Part shown: one piece after another, positions 58,526 through 64,000 of the stretch
How positions within the stretch are numbered: position 1 is the first letter of the stretch
Layout of the letters: every line of letters starts with the position of its first letter
Assembly: GCA_947683625.1 (NCBI GenBank)
Contig: CANTUR010000128.1
Coordinates: forward strand, 129,001-193,000
Length of the DNA: 64,000 nucleotides
Origin: Mallotus nudiflorus
Taxonomy: Eukaryota; Streptophyta; Magnoliopsida; Malpighiales; Euphorbiaceae
Direction of reading: 5' to 3'
Position numbers and translations under genes: made by a program
The notes under the pieces: generated by a model
Told to the model about the DNA's origin: nothing
The model's database searches: none
Seen by the model: only the letters and a program-made list of their open reading frames with translations

Positions 58526-61500
58526 TTATTGATAATACCTTTAGAGTTTATCTGAGTTCCAATATTACTATAACTCTTTTCCTGGTCTATCTTTGATCTT
58601 GATTGCCCCTTTGGTTGTCTTCTAAGTGACTTGATAAGGATCTTTCCAGTTAGATCCGAGCTTGCCTATGCCGAAGTTACCCTTACTAATGTTAGTTCTT
58701 ATAAGCACCAGTCTCTGACTTTAAAGTGTTTTAGCCGGATGTGCTAGTTATGATATTTAATGACCCTCTGCCTTTGGGCTTTTACGATAATAGATGCCCG
58801 CTATCTCCTCTCTTCAAGTAAATCTAGACATGTCCGAGCATTGATGTTATTGACTTCCTAATCTAGATTCTCATTGATCTAGTAACTCATTGATCCAATC
58901 TTTACCGGGATTACTGCATCTATCCCATAAGTTAGTCTGGAGGGCATTTCTCTAGTGGAGGTTCTAGTTGTAGTTCTAGAGGCCCAAATAATGTTGTTGA
59001 GTTTTTCAACCCAGTTCCCTTTCTTTTTATTAAGTCTTTTCTTTAGCCCTTGCATGATGATTCTGTTGGTGACCTTTATCTATCCGTTTGTTTATGGATG
59101 AGTTACTAAGGTAAACTGGAGCTTTATTCTGAGGTTCAAATAAAACTTTTTGAACTTCTCATTGTTGAACTGCTTTCTATTATCTGTTATCAAGGTATGT
59201 GAAATTCTGAATTTGTAGATATTTTTTTTTCTAGAAAAAGTGCTGGATTCGAGCTTCAGTGATGGTTAGTATTTCTTCAACTTCTATCCATCTGGCAAAG
59301 TGGCCTATAACCATGATTAGGAACTTTTTCTAGGAGGTTGAGGTAGGAAAGGGACCCAGGATGTCCATCCCCTATATTACGAATGGCTAAAGGTTCCTAA
59401 TCAGATGCTGAGGATTAGAAAGCTTATGGCTAAGGTGGGAAAATTGCTAATATTTACGGTATTCTTGAGTCAGTCTCTAAGTATCTCGGAACATGGTAGG
59501 CCAATAATATCCTTGTAGCAACACCTTTCTGATTAATAAATGATGAGATTCATGTGCTCTATAAATTCCTTTGTGGATTTTCCTAAGCATGTAATTTCCT
59601 TCTTTTGGTAATACACACTTAGACCATAGGTGTGAGAGAGACCTTTTGTAAAGTTCTAAGTGGTGGATGGAGTAGTGCGTAATCTTTATCTTTAACTTTT
59701 CAGCTTTTAACTTGTTGTCTTGAAGTACCCCATATTTAAAATACTAAATGATCAGTGTCATCCATTATGCTACTTCCTATATGTCCATGATCTATGGGTC
59801 CTTGGTGCTTGGATTTATTAGTGCTTTAGTAAGCTTAAGTTCTTTAAATTTCTAATTATCCTAGACTGTCGATTTGGCCAGTAGATCAACTTTAGAATTT
59901 TTACTTCTGGGGATTTGGATGATCTCCCATTGTCCCTCCTCATACTCAAGCTTCTTTAGGAGCTTTTTGACTTCTCGACATACTTAGAGATACTCGAGTC
60001 CTTAATCTGGAATGTCCCTTTAACTTGGTTTACCACTAGTTATGAATTCGAGCATATCTTGAGATGCTCGGCTTTGACCTTGATAGCTAACTTTAACCTT
60101 GTGATTAGTGCTTCATACTCGGTTGCATTATTAGTGGCATTATACTTTTTTTGGATTGTATATCTAATAATGACTTTATGTGGCCCTTTAAGAGTGATTC
60201 CAACACCAGATCCTTGGATGGATGAAGCTTCATCAATATAGAGTTTCCATTCGGGACATTTGGAAGGAGCGAGATCTCCCACTATTATCTCTTGTACGAG
60301 GTCTACTAAGGTTTGAGCTTTTATCTATTGTGGAGGTTTATAGTTGATGTTGAATTCTCTGAGCAATATTGACCATTGAACTAGTTTGTCGGATGTTTCA
60401 GGTCTTTATAAGATTTTCTTTAGAGGGAAACTGGATCTTACAATGATTGAATGGACTTAAAAATAGTGATGAAGTTTGCAGGATGTATGGACGACGACTA
60501 CAGCTAACTTATCTAGTTTGGGATATTAAATTTCTGAACCTTTGAGTATTTTGCTGATGTAGTATATTGGACTTTGTTGATTTCCTTTTTCCTTTACTAG
60601 TACTGAAGTAATTGACTCCTGACCAATAAAGAGGTATAGTTATAGTGTTTCTCCAGGTATTGGCCTACTAAGTAGAGGTGGTGAGGATAAGAATTTTTTA
60701 ATGTCTTTAAAAGCTACTTGACATTCTTCATTCCATACAAACTTCTTCAAATTTTTCAAGGCTCGAAATAGTGGGAGACATCACTTAGTTGAACAAGAGA
60801 TGAAACACCCTAAGGCTGTTATTTTGCCACTTAACTTCTCTAATTTGTTGATTGTTGTCAGAGCTTTCATTTTAAGAATGACCTCTATCTTCTCTGGGTT
60901 AGCTTTGATTCCCCTGTGGGATATCATGAATCCTAGGAAATTGCCTGCATTTACTCCAAAAATACACTTCTCTGGATTTAACTTAATATAATATTAGTTC
61001 AGTGTTCGAGGGGTTTGGTTGAGGTCATCAGATTATCATTTCATATGTTGGCTCTTGATGATGATGCCATCCACATATACCTCCATGTTCTTTCCAATTT
61101 GATCTTAAAACACATGGTTCATTAGCCTTTAATATATTGCTTCGACGTTCTTCATTTCAAAGGGCATAACTTTATAGCAATAAAGACCTTCATAGGTGAT
61201 GAATGACATCTTTTCCTTATCTTCTTTCTTCATTGGTATCTGATAGTATCCTTATGCAACATCCATAAAGCTATATAGGCAATGACCGATAGTGAAGTCT
61301 GTTAGTTAATCTATCATTGGTAATAAATAGCTATCTTTAGGGCATGCTTTATTGAGGTCGGTATAGTCCACACACATACTGTACTTGCCATTGGACTTCT
61401 TCCCCAGCACCACATTAGCAACCCATTATGGGTGTGTAACTTTTTTTAATAAATTCAGCTTCTAGCAACTTCTTAGTTTCTTCAGCAATTATCTTTTATC

Positions 61501-62250
61501 TTTCATATGCGAACGTTTTCTTTTTCTGAACAACTAGCTTTACTTTTGGTTTAATGTTCAGACTATGTAAGGCAATCCAAGGATCTACTATAGTGATTTC
61601 AGATGCTTAAGAGGCAAAGCTGCCTGAGTATTTAATGATGACCTAGCTTATTCGATCCTTATCATCTTTCCATTGATGATCTATAATGTTGAACCTCATC
61701 AATGGCTCAGGGTTAGCTCTTTATTTTTATGTTTCCCAAGATTCTAGAGGGAATGCCTTCATAAGAGTTTTGACTACCATTTAGTAGCATTGCCTAGCCA
61801 TATATTGATCCCTGTGAATTATTAGGACTTAGCCTTTAATGGGAATCTTCATGGTTAGACGTTGGATACTCATGACTACATTAATCTCATAAAGTATTAG
61901 TCAGCTTATGATATGATTGTATATGAGTGGGAGATCAACCACATTGAACTAAGCCCTAATCACTTTCACCTCTACAGTATCTTGATCTCCGAATTCTAGA
62001 CTCAGCTTTACTAATCCCATTGGTTATGTAGTTCCTCCGCAGAAGGTTATAATGGGATTCTAAATAGCTTTCAAATTAGTAATTAAACCTCCCATTGCTT
62101 TATAGGCATTCCAAGAGAGTATGTTAATGACCCTCCCATCATCGATCAATAATCTTTTCACCAGGTAATTATTAATGAAAGCACTTAAACTACTAGTGCA
62201 TCATTGTGAGGGTGCTGAATATGTTTCCCATTTTCTAGACTAAATGTGAT
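58526..62250 (-). pseudogene. pol (PR-RT-RH-IN) of gypsy element 2 (broken)
   Basis: Read on the minus strand, from the right: protease region (about 62200-61900), reverse transcriptase with KKSNGKYSMCVDYTDLNKAC (about 61400-61340) and the catalytic box changed to YVDG (61077-61066), RNase H (60282-60040: EWKLYIDEASSIQGSGVGIT, NNATEYEALITRLKLAIKV), integrase zinc-binding part (about 59640-59440) and core (about 59390-58700), stop after RYYQ at 58528-58526. Many stops and the lost catalytic Asp make it inactive. Confidence 0.82.
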
Positions 62251-62269
62251 AGTCTACCTTTTCTAAAGG

Positions 62270-63210
62270 GTGGACCCTTCTTCTCTGCAAAATCTCTTAG
62301 GCCTTTTCTCCATGACTTCTCCTCTGACAATTATATTAATAATGCCGGCCGGTTCATTTCGGGCTTTCTTTGGTTCCAACCTATCCCTGTCTTATCCATC
62401 CAGATATCTGCTTCTTTTGGATGTGTCAGTGAAGTTATTGAGTTTACCATTCTGTATTAATCTTGCTATAACATTTTTTAATTCTTGGAATGCCTCAATT
62501 TTATGCCTGTAATCTTGATGATATTGATAGTGGTACCTTTTATCTTGTATGGCTCTCCTATTCAGACTTAGTCTTCTAGCTGAAGTAATACACACACCAT
62601 TTTTCCTGACCCACATGAGGATCTTGGATCTGGAGCTGTTTAGTGGTGTATAATTCTCAGCCTCCTTCTCAAATCCTTCTGTTGGGTTTCTAAAGTTTGA
62701 CTGCTGGAAGTTTGACCTTCTGGGTCTTGACCTTTTATCTCTCTCGACAGGTGCTTTCTCGTCATCCCTTTGTATCCTCTTGTCTTTGTCCATCTTTATC
62801 ATCTTTATTGCCATTTCCATTACCTCAGTGAAGGTGCTAGCTTCTTTTGTCATTATCTTATCTTTAAGCTTTCCTAATCGAGTCCTATTCTTTAAAGCCT
62901 CTATGGCTACCCCGTCAACTAGATTTTCAATCTGCATGGCTACTTTATTGAATTAATCCAAATAGCTTCACAGTGATTTAATGACCTCTTATCAGCACAT
63001 TTGAAGATCATTGATATTTTTAGCTGGAGGGACGTTGGAGATGAATCGAGTTTTGAATTTCTCGGCTAACTCTTCAAAGGAGGAGATAGAATTCAAGGAA
63101 ACGGTTATACAATAATCGAGTGTGATGAGCATATCCCTTAGATAGGGTGAAATTTCAAAAATTTCACTTACATAACCCTTCATCACATGAAGATTTCCAT
63201 TCCCATAGAT
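62270..63210 (-). pseudogene. gag of gypsy element 2 (partial)
   Basis: The minus-strand frame 63186-62992 (LRDMLITLDYCITVSLNSI, FEELAEKFKTRFISNVPPAK) is the retrotransposon gag domain. The frame 62937-62392 continues with MQIENLVDGVAIEALKNRTR, a very basic middle (RDKRSRPRRSNFQQSNFR) and KIEAFQELKNVIARLIQNGK. A stop or frame change separates the two. The N-terminal third is missing. Confidence 0.75.
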
Positions 63211-63215
63211 CTATT

Positions 63216-64000
63216 TTGCATTTTACATATAGCTAAACTATACATCAATATGTAAAATAACAAACTAGAAAATTTAAGTTTAAGAATACTTACAATATCT
63301 TAAGTTTGATGTAGACCGTAAGTATTCTATAAGCTTTGGATTCTTTAGTTCAACTTTTAAACCAAATGCTTAGCCTCCCAAGTGTTAGGCCTCTAGCTTG
63401 AAACACCAAAGCTTTACCAATCACCTTCTTGCTTAGATGGAGCTTAGTAGTAAGTGCCCTCTCTATTGACCCTTAGAAACTTGCACTAGCTTAACCCTTA
63501 AGCAAGAATACTTTGGGTTTATTTTTGGTATACGTTGTTTCTCTCCATTTTGGTGTCTTTATACAAAAATTTCTCTAAGCTTAGAAACATCTCTTAGGTT
63601 ATGTATATATAAGTAGAGAAAGCAAAACCTTATCACATGATGAGTGTACAACTCATCATGACAAACATATAACTTGTATACTTATCTAGTGCACTAAAAA
63701 CTATATAGATAATTAATACATCTCATGTATATGTCTACATACATTCTCTACACTTAATCATGTAACCTAATCCTTATCTTTGGCTTAGTCAAATTTATAC
63801 ACACTAGAGATAATGTGTGCCTAATATGATAAATTTATCATGATCAACATTTTACACTTAAGTGATAAGTGTGACTAACATGACAAGCTTAATAAGCTAA
63901 ACTTAATACTTATCATGCCCATAGTCAATATTATACACAAAAAGGATAAGGCATGCCTAACATGACAAATTTTAACCAAGTCATGTTCACATAGATTTGG
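63216..64000. mobile_element. Unclassified repeat truncating gypsy element 2
   Basis: No similarity to element 1 was found past about 63215. It has the look of LTR or leader sequence: no open frame, TATATATAAG near 63605, an imperfect inverted repeat AAGAATACTTAC (63280s) and GTAAGTATTCT (63318-63328), and repeated words CTAACATGACAA (63869, 63957) and CATGATAA. The class is not known. It continues beyond the window. Confidence 0.3.

Larger units (their letters stand above)
53682..63215 (-). mobile_element. Ty3/gypsy retrotransposon, Tat-like (element 2, inverted, incomplete)
   Basis: Same family as 36017-45320 but on the minus strand. From left: 3' LTR (53682-54081), polypurine tract, repeat-rich untranslated region, the extra gene (here on the plus strand), a solo LTR inserted at 57113-58438, then pol (58526 to about 62250) and gag (to about 63210) on the minus strand. 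The gag start, leader and 5' LTR are absent: the match to element 1 ends near 63215, where unrelated sequence begins. Stops occur throughout, though fewer than in element 1. Confidence 0.88.

Noticed and set aside
1..64000. tRNA, rRNA or CRISPR features
   Set aside because: Read-through for T-loop-like GGTTCRA words on both strands gave only isolated hits without a cloverleaf. No regularly spaced short repeats other than the 89-bp array and microsatellites were seen.

Overview
This is nuclear DNA from a flowering plant, most likely a eudicot. The evidence is the very A+T-rich, gene-poor composition, plant-only gene families (a DUF868 protein, an AP2/ERF factor of the ERF003 type, a VTE2-type UbiA prenyltransferase with spliced exons) and plant LTR retrotransposons. 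The species was not identified. No tRNA, rRNA, CRISPR array or bacterial-style operon was seen.

Left part (1-10914). The window opens in the last exon of an unrecognised plus-strand gene (about 85-351). A long A+T-rich spacer follows, holding a degraded hAT-like element with 8-bp flanks (3195-3910). The intact, intronless DUF868 gene lies on the minus strand (7567-8724) with a TATA tract upstream.

Middle (10915-35360). A solo LTR (10915-12212) has a perfect 5-bp target duplication. Next comes the 3' end of a Tat-like Ty3/gypsy element: an array of about 89-bp tandem repeats followed by an LTR ending at 15698. The two-exon ERF003-type gene is on the minus strand (23867-24604). After it lie a PIF/Harbinger-like element (28098-29032), a LINE 3' fragment, a second TTA-flanked element, a copia LTR remnant and two interleaved inverted-repeat pairs.

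Right part (35373-64000). This is the broken body of a UbiA-family aromatic prenyltransferase gene (homogentisate/flavonoid/coumarin type). Six exons are recognisable between 35737 and 52371. One exon is split by a 9.3-kb Ty3/gypsy element (36017-45320). The next exon carries a stop inside the NQxxDxxxD metal-binding motif. A later intron holds a complete 5.2-kb Ty1/copia element (45969-51129) with GGTTT duplications. Downstream lies a second gypsy element of the same family in the opposite orientation (53682 to about 63215), with a solo LTR inserted in it (57113-58438). Unclassified repeat fills the right edge. Missing 3' exons of the prenyltransferase are not in the window.

The most interesting structure is in the two related gypsy elements. 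Each carries, besides gag-pol, an extra gene on the opposite strand. It has its own TATA-like box, introns conserved between the two copies, a putative gypsy-type transposon (Transposase_28-like) domain and a coiled-coil tail. It converges tail-to-tail with pol over a shared two-way poly(A) region. All of these mobile-element genes are now broken by stops and frameshifts.
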